This document shows positions 37,106 to 47,153 of a stretch of 64,000 bases of DNA, piece after piece. Position 1 is the stretch's first letter, and every line of letters starts with the position of its first letter. Below the pieces are notes generated by a model that was not told the DNA's origin, did not search any database, and was given only the letters and a program-made list of their open reading frames with translations. This DNA comes from Streptomyces violaceorubidus (GTDB lineage: Bacteria; Actinomycetota; Actinomycetes; Streptomycetales; Streptomycetaceae): contig NZ_JODM01000013.1 in the NCBI RefSeq assembly GCF_000717995.1, forward strand, positions 69,342 to 133,341, written 5' to 3'. Made by a program: the position numbers and the translations under genes.

Positions 37106-38485
37106 ATGAGCAGAGTCGAACAGCCGTCCCGCAGAGCCCTCCTGGCCGCGGCCGTCGCCGCGGCCGCGGTGGCGGGCGGCGCGATCCCGGCCGTAGCCCA
37201 GTCGGCGCCCGGCGCCGGTGGCGGCGCGGACCCCGGCCGGGCGGGCGCCCGGCCGGTGGACTACCACGCCTGGACCACCTACGGCGACTGGCGGGCCGGG
37301 GCCGTCCGCGGGGCCCGCCCCGTCGCGGGCGCCCGCCCCGGCGTCGTGATCGGCGCCCCGGCCGGCACCACCGACTACACCGACCCGCACACCGGCACCA
37401 CCGCCGCCTGGGAGTACGCGACCTGGACCTCTCCCGTCCACCGGCTCACCGTGCCCTCGACGGAGGTCATCGCCTCCTGGAACGCGCACACGCCGGCCGG
37501 CACCTGGATCCAGGTCGAGCTCAAGGGCACCTACTCCGACGGCACGGACACGCCCTGGTACGTGATGGGCCGCTGGGCGTCGGGCGACGGCGAGCAGGAC
37601 ATCCGGCGGACCTCCCTCGACGACCAGAGCGACGGCAGGAGCAGCATCTGGACCGACACCTTCTCCGTCGACGACGCCTCCACCGGCCTGCGCCTGGTCT
37701 CCTACCGGCTGCGGCTCACCCTCCACCGCCGCCCCGGCACGCGCGTCACGCCCACCGTCTGGCGGCTCGGCGCGATGGGCTCCGACATCCCCGACCGCTT
37801 CACCGTGCCGGCCTCCGCCCCGGGCCACGCCGGGGAACTGCGCGTCCCGCGCTACTCGCAGGAGATCCACAAGGGCCAGTACCCCGAGTACGACAACGGC
37901 GGCGAGGCCTGGTGCAGCCCCACCTCCTCGCAGATGATCGTCGAGTACTGGGGCGGGCGCCTCACCGAGGAGCAGCTCGCCTGGGTCGACCCCTCGTATA
38001 CCGACCCGCAGGTCTGCCATGCCGCCCGGTACACGTACGATCACCAGTACGCCGGCTGCGGCAACTGGCCCTTCAACGCCGCCTACGCCGCCACGTTCGA
38101 GGGCCTCCAGGGCGTGGTCACCCGCCTCGGCTCCCTCGCCGACCTGGAGACGCTGATCGCGGCCGGCATCCCGGCCATAACGTCCCAGTCGTTCCTGGAG
38201 GAGGAGCTGACCGGCGCGGGCTACGGCACCTCGGGCCACCTGATGACCGTGATCGGCTTCACCGCCGACGGCGACGTGATCGCCAACGACCCGGCCTCGG
38301 ACGACAACGACGCGGTGCGCCGCGTCTACCGGCGGCGCGAGTGGGAGAACATCTGGCTCAGGACGAAGCGGTACAACGCCAGTGGCAAGGTCGTCTCCGG
38401 CACCGGCGGCGTCTGCTACCTGTACTTCCCGGCCCGTCCTGGCCCACTCCAGCGCAAGGCTCTCGCGGCGGTGGGGGTGCGCTGA
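37106..38485 (+). CDS. Secreted C39-like peptidase family protein
   Basis: 459 residues from ATG 37106. The N-terminus (PSRRALLAAAVAAAAVAGG then IPAVAQSA) is a signal peptide with twin Arg, possibly Tat-dependent. A beta-rich region (residues 60-240) precedes a papain-like C39_2 domain: EAWCSPTSSQMIVEYWG carries the catalytic Cys, SGHLMTVIGFTADGDVIANDPA the His and Asn/Asp. A secreted cysteine peptidase or a bacteriocin-type protease-like protein is likely. A paired substrate gene is not visible. Confidence 0.85.
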   Translation: MSRVEQPSRRALLAAAVAAAAVAGGAIPAVAQSAPGAGGGADPGRAGARPVDYHAWTTYGDWRAGAVRGARPVAGARPGVVIGAPAGTTDYTDPHTGTTAAWEYATWTSPVHRLTVPSTEVIASWNAHTPAGTWIQVELKGTYSDGTDTPWYVMGRWASGDGEQDIRRTSLDDQSDGRSSIWTDTFSVDDASTGLRLVSYRLRLTLHRRPGTRVTPTVWRLGAMGSDIPDRFTVPASAPGHAGELRVPRYSQEIHKGQYPEYDNGGEAWCSPTSSQMIVEYWGGRLTEEQLAWVDPSYTDPQVCHAARYTYDHQYAGCGNWPFNAAYAATFEGLQGVVTRLGSLADLETLIAAGIPAITSQSFLEEELTGAGYGTSGHLMTVIGFTADGDVIANDPASDDNDAVRRVYRRREWENIWLRTKRYNASGKVVSGTGGVCYLYFPARPGPLQRKALAAVGVR

Positions 38486-38529
38486 GCGGCCGGGCCGCAC
38501 GGCTGTGACCAAGCTCTCGGACGCAAAAG

Positions 38530-38563
38530 CCGCTCACAGTGGCAAGGTGGACACCGTGAGCGG
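38530..38563. promoter_or_regulatory. 8-bp inverted repeat upstream of the SCO1431-type gene
   Basis: CCGCTCAC (38530-38537) and GTGAGCGG (38556-38563) are perfect arms separated by 18 bp, between the peptidase stop and the small membrane gene. It could be an operator or, less likely, a weak terminator for the peptidase gene. Confidence 0.4.
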
Positions 38564-38604
38564 GGGGACTCCGCCGAAGCCCGACCCGAGAGCAGCGAGA
38601 AGCC

Positions 38605-38745
38605 ATGACCGCACACAGCGCAGCCGCCACCCGTGTCCGCACCGGCGGCCCCAAGGACGACGGCCCGAAGATCCTGGAACACGTCATGGGCTGGACCCTC
38701 GTCGTGGTGGTCGCGATGCTCGTGGTGCAGCTGGGCCTCCTGTGA
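38605..38745 (+). CDS. SCO1431-family small membrane protein
   Basis: 46 residues from ATG 38605, with GAGAAG just upstream. Polar N-terminus (TGGPKDDGPKILEHVMG) and one C-terminal transmembrane helix (WTLVVVVAMLVVQLGLL). I recognise it as the SCO1431 family, a tiny membrane protein conserved at this position next to a TetR gene and a chitinase gene in Streptomyces. Function unknown. It is easily missed because of its length. Confidence 0.85.
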   Translation: MTAHSAAATRVRTGGPKDDGPKILEHVMGWTLVVVVAMLVVQLGLL

Positions 38746-38828
38746 CGTGACCGGGGTGTGACCTGCCCCACGATCCGACCTGCCATACTGCGAAGCGTCC
38801 CGCCGCCCGTAGGAGACCAGGGTCGAAA

Positions 38829-39491
38829 TTGAATATCAGTCAACAAGGTGCCGACGTCCGTCCCCGGGCGCGCGGCACCGAGCGCTCCGTGGCGCGCCGC
38901 GCCGAACTCATCGCCATCGGGCGGAGGTTGTTCGCCGACACGTCCTACGACGCGCTCTCGATGGACGACATCGCCCGCCAGGCGCATGTGGCCAAGGGGC
39001 TGATCTACTACTACTTCGAGTCCAAGCGGGGCTACTACCTGGCGATCATCCAGGACTCCGTCGCCGGCCTCGTCACCACCGCGGCGCGTGGCACCGAACT
39101 GCCCCAGGTGGACCGCGTCCACCGCACCATCGACGGCTACCTGCGCTACGCCGAGCACAACCACGCCGCCTACCGCACCATCGTCAGCGGCGGGGTCGGC
39201 TTCGACGCCGAGGTGCACGCCATCCGGGACGGGGTGCGCGAGGCGATCGTCGCCACCATCGCCGAAGGGGCCTACGGGCGCTCGGACATCGGGCCGCTGG
39301 CGCGTATGGGGCTGCTCGCCTGGGTGTGCGGCGTCGAGGGCGCCACCCTGGACTGGATCGCCCGCCCGGGACTGCCCCGCGAGATCATGTGCGAGCTGCT
39401 GGTGAAGTCGCTCGGCGGCACGCTGCGCGCCATCGAGGAGCTGGACCCCGCCTACCCGGCCCCCGCCCCGGCCCGCCGGGACGACGCCTGA
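38829..39491 (+). CDS. TetR-family transcriptional regulator
   Basis: 220 residues from TTG 38829. The N-terminal HTH is clear: ELIAIGRRLFADTSYDALSMDDIARQAHVAKGLIYYYFESK (read at residues about 25-65). The C-terminal helical ligand-binding domain (GYLRYAEHNHAAYRTIVSGG) belongs to the common TetR_C subfamily. AGGAGA lies 12 nt before the TTG, rather far, so the exact start is uncertain. A bidirectional hairpin follows. Its target is unknown; the neighbouring small membrane gene is a candidate. Confidence 0.9.
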   Translation: MNISQQGADVRPRARGTERSVARRAELIAIGRRLFADTSYDALSMDDIARQAHVAKGLIYYYFESKRGYYLAIIQDSVAGLVTTAARGTELPQVDRVHRTIDGYLRYAEHNHAAYRTIVSGGVGFDAEVHAIRDGVREAIVATIAEGAYGRSDIGPLARMGLLAWVCGVEGATLDWIARPGLPREIMCELLVKSLGGTLRAIEELDPAYPAPAPARRDDA

Positions 39492-39529
39492 CGAGGGGGC
39501 AAAGACCCGAGCCGGTCTCTGCCCCCTCG
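39492..39529. terminator. Bidirectional terminator between TetR and the chitinase pseudogene
   Basis: Left arm 39492-39507 (CGAGGGGGCAAAGACC) and right arm 39514-39529 (GGTCTCTGCCCCCTCG) pair over 16 bp with one mismatch and a 6-nt loop. The stem begins directly after the TetR stop and ends 25 bp before the end of the converging chitinase reading frame, so it can serve both genes. Confidence 0.85.
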
Positions 39530-39553
39530 CCCCCCCCGTGGGCGCCGGGTGGT

Positions 39554-40798
<1,245 letters not shown>

Positions 40799-40880
40799 CG
40801 GGTGTCTCCTCGTGGGGGGAAGAGGGAAACGCGCGCCGATTGGCATGAACGCGGTAAGGCGTTCGATCCGTCACCGTAGG

Positions 40881-40914
40881 AGGACTAGACCAGCATGGTC
40901 AATGGTTCGGACCA
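40881..40914 (-). promoter_or_regulatory. Second chitinase promoter: 12-bp direct repeats flanking TTGACC
   Basis: On the minus strand TGGTCCGAACCA (40914-40903) and TGGTCTAGTCCT (40892-40881) flank a 10-bp spacer with TTGACC at 40902-40897. The arrangement and one full repeat are identical to the element at 25495-25528, implying common control (DasR core and chitin induction) of both chitinase genes. Confidence 0.87.
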
Positions 40915-41131
40915 TTCTTGGCTTCCGGCCATTCTCGGAATTCTCCGAGTAAGCGGTCGTTAACTGGTGACTCCATGCCTCCGATCGGGCATACTCACAG
41001 CGCACAGCCGCTGGTCAGCCGCTTCCGCGACCCGGGAGTGCGAGCATCGGCCAGGCCCGAACGACCGGCGGAGCCGCCTCCACCCAAGGCGCACGTCCGC
41101 CGATGTGCCCGACAGGGAGGAGAGCGTCGCC

Positions 41132-42307
41132 ATGCCCGACCGCGCCCCGCAGCCGGTGGACCGGCAACTGCCGACGGACGAGGCACGGGACCTGATCTCG
41201 CTCGTCCGCGACATCGCGCAGCGTGAGATCGCCCCGAGCGCGGCCGAGGAGGAGGACGCCGGACGCTTCCCGCGCGAGGTCTTCACCCTCCTGTCCGACT
41301 CCGGCCTCCTCGGACTGCCCTACGACGCCGAGTTCGGCGGCGGCGAGCAGCCGTACGAGGTCTACCTCCAGGTCCTGGAGGAGCTGGCCGCGGCCCGGCT
41401 CACCGTCGGCCTCGGCGTCAGCGTGCACACGCTCGCCTCGTACGCGCTGGCCGCCCACGGCACCAAGGAGCAGCAGGCCGAGCACCTGCCCGCGATGCTC
41501 GGCGGCGGGCTGCTCGGCGCCTACTGCCTCTCCGAACCCGCCTCCGGCTCCGACGCCGCCTCGCTGCGGACCAAGGCCGTGCGCGAGAGCGGCGGAGACT
41601 GGGTGATCACCGGCACCAAGGCGTGGATCACGCACGGCGGCATCGCCGACTTCTACACCGTCATGGCCCGCACCGGAGAGGACGGCCCGCGCGGCATCAC
41701 GGCCTTCCTGGTGCCCGGTGACGCCGAGGGGCTGAGCGCCGCGGTGCCGGAGAAGAAGATGGGGCTGAAGGGCTCGCCCACCGCGCAGATCCACCTGGAC
41801 GGCGTGCGGATCCCCGACGCCCGCCGCCTCGGCGACGAGGGACAGGGCTTCGCGATCGCCCTGTCCGCGCTCGACTCGGGCCGGCTCGGCATCGCCGCCT
41901 GCGCGATCGGCGTGGCCCAGGCGGCCCTGGACGAGGCGGTGTCCTACGCGGCCGAGCGGCGGCAGTTCGGCAAGCCGATCGCCGACTTCCAGGGGCTGCG
42001 CTTCATGCTCGCCGACATGGCGACGCAGATCGAGGCAGGCCGGGCCCTGTACCTGACGGCGGCACGGCTGCGCGACGCCGGACGGCCCTTCGCCAAGCAG
42101 GCCGCCATGGCCAAGCTGCACTGCACCGACACGGCGATGCGGGTCACCACCGACGCCGTGCAGGTCCTCGGCGGATACGGCTACACCGCCGACTTCCCGG
42201 CCGAGCGGTACATGCGCGAGGCCAAGGTGCTGCAGATCGTCGAGGGCACCAACCAGATCCAGCGGATGGTCATCGCCCGTCACCTCGCGGGTCCCGAGGA
42301 GCGCTGA
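41132..42307 (+). CDS. Acyl-CoA dehydrogenase
   Basis: 391 residues from ATG 41132, GGGAGGAGAG 8 nt upstream. FAD-dependent alpha,beta-dehydrogenation of an acyl-CoA. Signatures: LGAYCLSEPASGSDAASLRTKA (first ACAD signature), ITGTKAWITHGGIADFY, YAAERRQFGKPIADFQGLRFMLADMATQIEAGRALY (second, shown in two parts in this family) and the catalytic Glu in QIVEGTNQIQRM. A short/branched-chain substrate would be typical, but cannot be read from sequence. Divergent from the chitinase gene; overlaps the next minus-strand gene by 38 bp. Confidence 0.94.
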   Translation: MPDRAPQPVDRQLPTDEARDLISLVRDIAQREIAPSAAEEEDAGRFPREVFTLLSDSGLLGLPYDAEFGGGEQPYEVYLQVLEELAAARLTVGLGVSVHTLASYALAAHGTKEQQAEHLPAMLGGGLLGAYCLSEPASGSDAASLRTKAVRESGGDWVITGTKAWITHGGIADFYTVMARTGEDGPRGITAFLVPGDAEGLSAAVPEKKMGLKGSPTAQIHLDGVRIPDARRLGDEGQGFAIALSALDSGRLGIAACAIGVAQAALDEAVSYAAERRQFGKPIADFQGLRFMLADMATQIEAGRALYLTAARLRDAGRPFAKQAAMAKLHCTDTAMRVTTDAVQVLGGYGYTADFPAERYMREAKVLQIVEGTNQIQRMVIARHLAGPEER

Positions 42308-42587
42308 AGTCGGCGGCGACGGTGAGGTCGCCGCCGGCCCGGAAGTCGCCGGTGGTGAAGAAGTCACCCGTGGCGAAGAAGTCGCCGAGTCCGCGCGGGG
42401 GTTCCGCGAGCCTGACCCACTCCGGGTCGTGGCGCCCCGGCAGGGTGCGGCCGCCGTCGGCCCAGGTCCGCATCAGCTCACGGTAGATCGGCGGGTCGGG
42501 GATCTGCGGGGCCGGGGGAACCGGTCCCGCGGACGCCGGTACGAACACGCGGCGCCGACTCCCGGACGACGAGTACGTGGGGGTCAT
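42270..42587 (-). CDS. Small hypothetical Streptomyces protein
   Basis: 105 residues from ATG 42587, with only a weak CCGGGT upstream. Pro-rich N-terminus, then a conserved-looking core IPDPPIYRELMRTWADGGRTLPGRHDPEW, which I recall in short hypothetical proteins of Streptomyces. The tail has a repeat-like stretch GDFFATGDFFTTGDFRAGGD. It converges on the acyl-CoA dehydrogenase and overlaps its last 38 bp. Real gene likely; function unknown. Confidence 0.6.
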   Translation of the reverse strand: MTPTYSSSGSRRRVFVPASAGPVPPAPQIPDPPIYRELMRTWADGGRTLPGRHDPEWVRLAEPPRGLGDFFATGDFFTTGDFRAGGDLTVAADFSAPRDPRGDGR

Positions 42588-42762
42588 ACCCGGGCAACGC
42601 GGTGAGACGCGGACAGGTCACCGGCGGAGGCAATCGAGAGTGAGTTCGTGCGCGTCCACCGCACCGGAGCATGCCGCACCGCGCCACGGCCTCCTGCGAG
42701 CCGTGGCGCGACCGGGACGAGGAATGACAGGGCGAGCGCCGCGAACCGGGTGCTCGGGCGCC

Positions 42763-43200
42763 TCAGGCCGCTTCGCGCCGCATCGTCGGCACCCGCATCG
42801 GGCGCGAGCCCGGGCCGCCGACGTGGGAGAAGGGCTGGGTCCGCCAGTCGAGGCCGCGGGGGAGCGTCAACAACAGGGCGGTGTCCTGCTCGTGGGGCTC
42901 GAACGACTCGTCGGCGGGGCGCGCCTCGGTGGCCCGGCGGCCGGTGCCGGCGCAGACCGTGAGCCCGAACGGGTTCCACGGCGAGGCGCACAGCGCGTGC
43001 TCCGGCAGCGTCTCCTCGTCGGCCAGCAGGGCGATGGGCTGGGCGCAGTCCGGGCAGAACACCCGGTACATCTCGAAGGTGTCGTAGGTGTCGACTTCCT
43101 CGTCGTCGAAGGCGTCGGGTTCGACGCCCTCCGGTACGGGCTCGACGACCGGCTGCTGCCGCTTGGGCGCGGTACGACCAGGGCGCTTAAGACTCTGCAT
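42763..43200 (-). CDS. Hypothetical protein with a Cys-pair motif
   Basis: 145 residues from ATG 43200, GGGGAGA 6 nt upstream. Acidic middle (DAFDDEEVDTYDTFEMYRV) followed by FCPDCAQPIALLADEE, a CxxC pair that could bind zinc or act in redox chemistry, plus two further Cys (ALCASPWNPFG, VCAGTG). The C-terminus ends GSRPMRVPTMRREAA. It is divergent from the Lrp gene 268 bp away. I recognise it as a conserved Streptomyces hypothetical; no assigned function. Confidence 0.72.
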   Translation of the reverse strand: MQSLKRPGRTAPKRQQPVVEPVPEGVEPDAFDDEEVDTYDTFEMYRVFCPDCAQPIALLADEETLPEHALCASPWNPFGLTVCAGTGRRATEARPADESFEPHEQDTALLLTLPRGLDWRTQPFSHVGGPGSRPMRVPTMRREAA

Positions 43201-43467
43201 GGGATTCTCCCCCTCGGGCTGGGCCGGGACGGCACTGCGGCCTCGACCACAGCAAGCACTTCCCGTCCCCCCTCCGGGGTAATCACGAGAACATCACGGA
43301 GAACGTTCAACCAGTGTGGTGTTCGTCACATGCCCCTCGCAGATGCCCCGTGCGGCGGGTTTGTCCCCGCCCGGCCCTCGTCCGACGCCCCGTCACATCA
43401 CGAACGGGACATGACCCGGACTGCTCAGGTGTCCGAGGAGATCAACCGCACTGTAGGTTCTTGCGCC

Positions 43468-43908
43468 ATGGAGGAGCTGGACCGACAGATCGTGCAGCTG
43501 CTCGTCAAGGACGGGCGGATGAGCTACACTGACCTGGGCAAGGCCACGGGCCTGTCCACGTCGGCCGTGCACCAGCGGGTGCGGCGGCTGGAACAGCGTG
43601 GCGTCATCCGCGGGTACGCGGCGGTCGTCGACCCGGAGGCCGTCGGGCTGCCGATGACCGCGTTCATCTCGGTGAAACCGTTCGACCCCAGCGCTCCCGA
43701 CGACATCGCGGACCGCCTCGCCGGGGTCCCCGAGATCGAGGCCTGCCACAGCGTCGCGGGCGACGAGAACTACATCCTCAAGGTCCGGGTGGCCACCCCG
43801 CACGAGCTGGAGGAACTGCTCGCGCGGGTCCGCTCGCTGGCCGGTGTGTCGACCCGCACCACCGTGGTCCTGTCGACCCCCTACGAGTCCCGTCCCCCGC
43901 GGATCTGA
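43468..43908 (+). CDS. Lrp/AsnC-family transcriptional regulator
   Basis: 146 residues from ATG 43468 (MEELDRQIVQLLVKDGRMSY, the usual family opening); ATG 43411 would add 19 residues and has only GGGA upstream. HTH recognition region GKATGLSTSAVHQRVRRLEQ, then a RAM domain (VEC-like ISVKPFDPSAPDDIA and EACHSVAGDENYILKV). It lacks a clear ribosome-binding site at 43468, so a leaderless transcript is possible. The amidohydrolase gene follows 82 bp downstream and may be its target. Confidence 0.88.
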   Translation: MEELDRQIVQLLVKDGRMSYTDLGKATGLSTSAVHQRVRRLEQRGVIRGYAAVVDPEAVGLPMTAFISVKPFDPSAPDDIADRLAGVPEIEACHSVAGDENYILKVRVATPHELEELLARVRSLAGVSTRTTVVLSTPYESRPPRI

Positions 43909-43990
43909 GGGCGCGGGCGCGGCAGCGGGAGCCGAGGGCGGCGGCCGGGCCGCCCCGGCTGCCGGACGGCGCCCGTGAGGGGCGAGACTG

Positions 43991-45601
43991 GTGTCCATGA
44001 GTGAGTCCACCACCCCGTCCTCGACCGTCCTGCTGCGCCGCGGCGAGGTCCACAGTCCCGCCGACCCCTTCGCGACGGCCATGGTCGTCGAACGCGGCCA
44101 GGTCGCCTGGGTCGGCTCGGAGGGCGCCGCGGACGCCTTCGCGGACGGGGTCGACGAGGTGATCGACCTCGACGGCGCGCTCGTCACCCCGGCGTTCACC
44201 GACGCACACGTGCACACCACCGCCACGGGGCTCGCCCTCACCGGGCTCGACCTCTCCGGCGCCCCGACCCGCGAGGCGGCCCTCGCCCTCGTACGGGACT
44301 TCGCCGCCGCCCGCCCGGACGACCGCGTGCTCCTGGGCCACGGCTGGGACGCCGCCCGCTGGCCGGACGGACAGCCCCCGACGCGCGCCGAACTGGACGC
44401 GGCGACCGGCGGTCGTCCCCTCTATCTCAGCCGGATCGACGTCCACTCGGCCGTCGTCACCACCGCCCTGCTCGACCTGGCGCCCGGTGGTCTCGCACCC
44501 GGGGACGGCCCGCTCACCGGCGACGCCCACCACACCGTCCGCGCCGCCGCGCTCGGGGCCGTCACCCCCGCCCAGCGCGCCGGGGCCCAGCGCGCCGCGC
44601 TCGCGCACGCCGCCTCCCTCGGCATCGGAACCGTTCACGAATGCGCAGGCCCGGAGATCTCCTCCGAGGACGACCTCACCGGCCTGCTGCGCCTGTCCGC
44701 CGAGGAGTCCGGACCGCGGGTGATCGGCTACTGGGCCGAACAGGACGTCGACAAGGCGCGCGAGCTGGGCGCCGTGGGAGCCGCCGGCGACCTCTTCGTC
44801 GACGGCTCCCTCGGCTCGCACACCGCCTGCCTGCACCAGCCCTACGCCGACGCCGGCCACACCGGCACCGCCCACCTGGACGCCGTCGCCGTCGCCGCGC
44901 ACGTCGTCGCCTGCACCGAGGCCGGCCTCCAGGCGGGCTTCCACGCCATCGGCGACGCCGCGGTGAGCGCCGTCGTGGAGGGAGTGCGCGCCGCCGCCGA
45001 CAAGATGGGCCGCGCCCGTGTGCGCGCCGCCCGCCACCGGATCGAGCACGCCGAGATGCTCACCCCCGAGACCGTCGCGGCCTTCGCCGAGCTGGGGCTG
45101 ACCGCCTCCGTCCAGCCCGCCTTCGACGCGCTCTGGGGCGGCGAGGACGGCATGTACGCCCGGCGGCTGGGCGCCGAGCGGGCGCGCACCCTCAACCCCT
45201 TCGCGGCCCTGCTGCGCGCCGGTGTGCCGCTCGCCTTCGGCTCCGACAGCCCGGTCACGCCCCTCGACCCGTGGGGCACCGTCCGGGCCGCCGCCTTCCA
45301 CCGCACGCCGGAGCACCGCGTCTCCGTCCGGGCGGCGTTCACGGCGCACACACGTGGCGGCTGGCGGGCGATCGGCCGCGACGACGCGGGCGTCCTGGTG
45401 CCGGGCGCGCCCGCGGACTACGCCGTGTGGCGCACGGGCGACCTCGTGGTGCAGGCCCCGGACGACAGGGTGGCGCGCTGGTCGACCGACCCGCGCTCGG
45501 GCACGCCCGGCCTGCCCGACCTCGCCCCCGGCCGGGACCTGCCCGTCTGCCTGCGTACCGTGGTGGGCGGCCGGACCGTCTTCGTACGGCCGGGCGAGTG
45601 A
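43991..45601 (+). CDS. Amidohydrolase-superfamily metal-dependent hydrolase
   Basis: 536 residues from GTG 43991 (GAGGGG 8 nt upstream; ATG 43997 is an alternative). A TIM-barrel amidohydrolase of the YtcJ/exoenzyme type: the first metal motif is TDAHVHT, followed by VHSAVVT, GLQAGFHAIGDAA, HRIEHAEML and the catalytic Asp in LAFGSDSPVTPLD. Such proteins hydrolyse amide or ring C-N bonds; substrates are mostly unknown. It has a C-terminal beta-sandwich completed from N- and C-terminal strands. The adjacent Lrp protein suggests an amino-acid-related role. Confidence 0.86.
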   Translation: MSMSESTTPSSTVLLRRGEVHSPADPFATAMVVERGQVAWVGSEGAADAFADGVDEVIDLDGALVTPAFTDAHVHTTATGLALTGLDLSGAPTREAALALVRDFAAARPDDRVLLGHGWDAARWPDGQPPTRAELDAATGGRPLYLSRIDVHSAVVTTALLDLAPGGLAPGDGPLTGDAHHTVRAAALGAVTPAQRAGAQRAALAHAASLGIGTVHECAGPEISSEDDLTGLLRLSAEESGPRVIGYWAEQDVDKARELGAVGAAGDLFVDGSLGSHTACLHQPYADAGHTGTAHLDAVAVAAHVVACTEAGLQAGFHAIGDAAVSAVVEGVRAAADKMGRARVRAARHRIEHAEMLTPETVAAFAELGLTASVQPAFDALWGGEDGMYARRLGAERARTLNPFAALLRAGVPLAFGSDSPVTPLDPWGTVRAAAFHRTPEHRVSVRAAFTAHTRGGWRAIGRDDAGVLVPGAPADYAVWRTGDLVVQAPDDRVARWSTDPRSGTPGLPDLAPGRDLPVCLRTVVGGRTVFVRPGE

Positions 45602-46126
45602 TCTCCACGGCCGACGGGGCGATGATCTTCGCGGGGCCACGACCTGCGTCTCCTCCGCGCTGACCTGCGCATTGGCGTCAAAGGTGCAGGTGGAACGACT
45701 GTTGACAGGCGACGGCGGGGGGCCGGTAGGTTCGGCGGAGTCCACCACCGGACGCCCGACCGGGGAACCTTCCGCATACGCGTCGCGGCGCCGCTGAGTC
45801 AGGGACGGTGTGCCGCACCGGGGCACCGCCACTGGGAGCCAGGCTCAGTGCCCGCACCGCGACGAGGGAACGTTCCGGCCGGCCGGGAGGTGTGACCCGG
45901 GTGGGGCCCGGGCGCTCAGTAGACAACGGCCTAGGTCGACCCGCAGCCGGCGGGTCCCGGGCCGGCCCGAAGGGCGCCGGGCCCCCATCCGTCGCACAAA
46001 CGGCCTGAATCGGCCATCCCTACCCCGGTTCCGGGAAAACGACACCACCGTAGGACCGTCCTGTCACGTCGGCGCAGGCCGCGGCGATTATGGTGGACCT
46101 CTGTGTACGGACACGAAGGGGCAGTG
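45602..46126 (+). other. Long intergenic region with promoter-like and strongly structured sequence
   Basis: 525 bp without a recognisable gene. A promoter-like pair TTGACA (45702-45707) and TAGGTT (45727-45732), 19 bp apart, points to ppm1. Downstream lie several stable hairpins, including GACCCGC-agccg-GCGGGTC (45938-45956), CCCGGGTGGGGCCCGGG and CACTGGGAGCCAGGCTCAGTG. The transcript leader would be about 390 nt, long for Streptomyces. No riboswitch class matches by eye. It may be a regulatory leader or an independent RNA. Confidence 0.5.
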
Positions 46127-47107
46127 GTGAACGACGGCGACGGGACGCCCGCGGCTGCGGGGCGGGTGAGGCGGTTCGGCCCCCTGGGCACGGCCTTGGT
46201 GATCATCCCGACCTACAACGAGGCGGAGAACATCAGGGCGATCGTCACGCGCGTGCGCGAGGCCGTCCCCGAGGCGCACGTCCTCGTGGCCGACGACAAC
46301 AGCCCCGACGGCACCGGCAAGCTCGCCGACGAACTGGCGGCCGGCGACGACCACGTCCAGGTCATGCACCGCAAGGGCAAGGAAGGCCTGGGCGCCGCCT
46401 ATCTCGCCGGTTTCCGCTGGGGCCTGGAGCACGGCTACGGCGTGCTGATCGAGATGGACGCCGACGGCTCCCACCAGCCCGAGGAACTGCCCCGCCTGCT
46501 GACCGCCCTCAAGGGCGCGGACCTGGTGCTCGGTTCCCGCTGGGTGCCCGGCGGCCGGGTGGTGAACTGGCCCAAGTCCCGCGAGATCATCTCGCGCGGC
46601 GGCAGCATGTACTCGCGGATCGCGCTCGATCTGCCGCTGCGCGACATCACCGGCGGCTACCGCGCCTTCCGCCGCGAGACCCTGGAAGGGCTCGGGCTGG
46701 AGGAGGTCGCCTCCCAGGGGTACTGCTTCCAGGTCGACCTCGCGCGCCGCGCCATCAAGGCCGGCTACCACGTCGTGGAAGTGCCGATCACCTTCGTGGA
46801 GCGCGAACTCGGCGACTCCAAGATGAGCCGCGACATCCTGGTGGAGGCCCTGTGGCGGGTCACCACCTGGGGCGTGGGGGAGAGGGTCGGCAAGGTCCTG
46901 GGCCGCGACCGGCGGCCCGGCACGGCGGCCGACAGGCAGACGGCCGACGGGCAGGCGCCCCCCGGCGACGAGACCGCGAAGTCCGGTAACGGGTCCGCGA
47001 AGTCCGTCGACGAGTCGGCGAAGTCCGGTGAAGAGTCGGCGAAGTCCGTCGACGGGGAGGCGAAGTCCGGCGAAGAGTCGGCCAAGGCGTCCGACGCCAA
47101 GGCCTGA
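46127..47107 (+). CDS. ppm1: Polyprenol phosphate mannose synthase (Ppm1)
   Basis: 326 residues from GTG 46127 (AAGGGG 5 nt upstream; GTG 46124 and 46103 are in frame). A GT-A, family 2 glycosyltransferase: VIIPTYNEAENI, LVADDNSPDGTG, EMDADGSHQPEELPRL (metal-binding DxD), LGSRWVPGGRVVNWPKSR and FQVDLARRAIKAGYHVVEVPI. It moves mannose from GDP-mannose to polyprenyl phosphate, the donor for protein O-mannosylation; in S. coelicolor Ppm1 is needed for phage phiC31 infection (from memory). The C-terminal 45 residues are a 7-residue repeat tail. No Lnt-type membrane domain is fused. Confidence 0.92.
   Translation: MNDGDGTPAAAGRVRRFGPLGTALVIIPTYNEAENIRAIVTRVREAVPEAHVLVADDNSPDGTGKLADELAAGDDHVQVMHRKGKEGLGAAYLAGFRWGLEHGYGVLIEMDADGSHQPEELPRLLTALKGADLVLGSRWVPGGRVVNWPKSREIISRGGSMYSRIALDLPLRDITGGYRAFRRETLEGLGLEEVASQGYCFQVDLARRAIKAGYHVVEVPITFVERELGDSKMSRDILVEALWRVTTWGVGERVGKVLGRDRRPGTAADRQTADGQAPPGDETAKSGNGSAKSVDESAKSGEESAKSVDGEAKSGEESAKASDAKA
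46979..47083 (+). repeat. Five 21-bp in-frame repeats in ppm1
   Basis: Five consecutive 21-bp units beginning at 46979 encode KSGNGSA, KSVDESA, KSGEESA, KSVDGEA and KSGEESA (register of the AKS-repeat). The tail is hydrophilic, charged and probably disordered. Exact repeats in coding DNA invite copy-number variation between strains without loss of frame. Confidence 0.88.
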
Positions 47108-47153
47108 CCACCCGCTGATGCCGGACTGAACCGGGGCCAGGCACACTGGGAGT

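Noticed and set aside
40858..40875. tRNA-like GTTCGATCC sequence
   Set aside because: No acceptor stem or cloverleaf can be built around it; no tRNA gene was found anywhere in the window.
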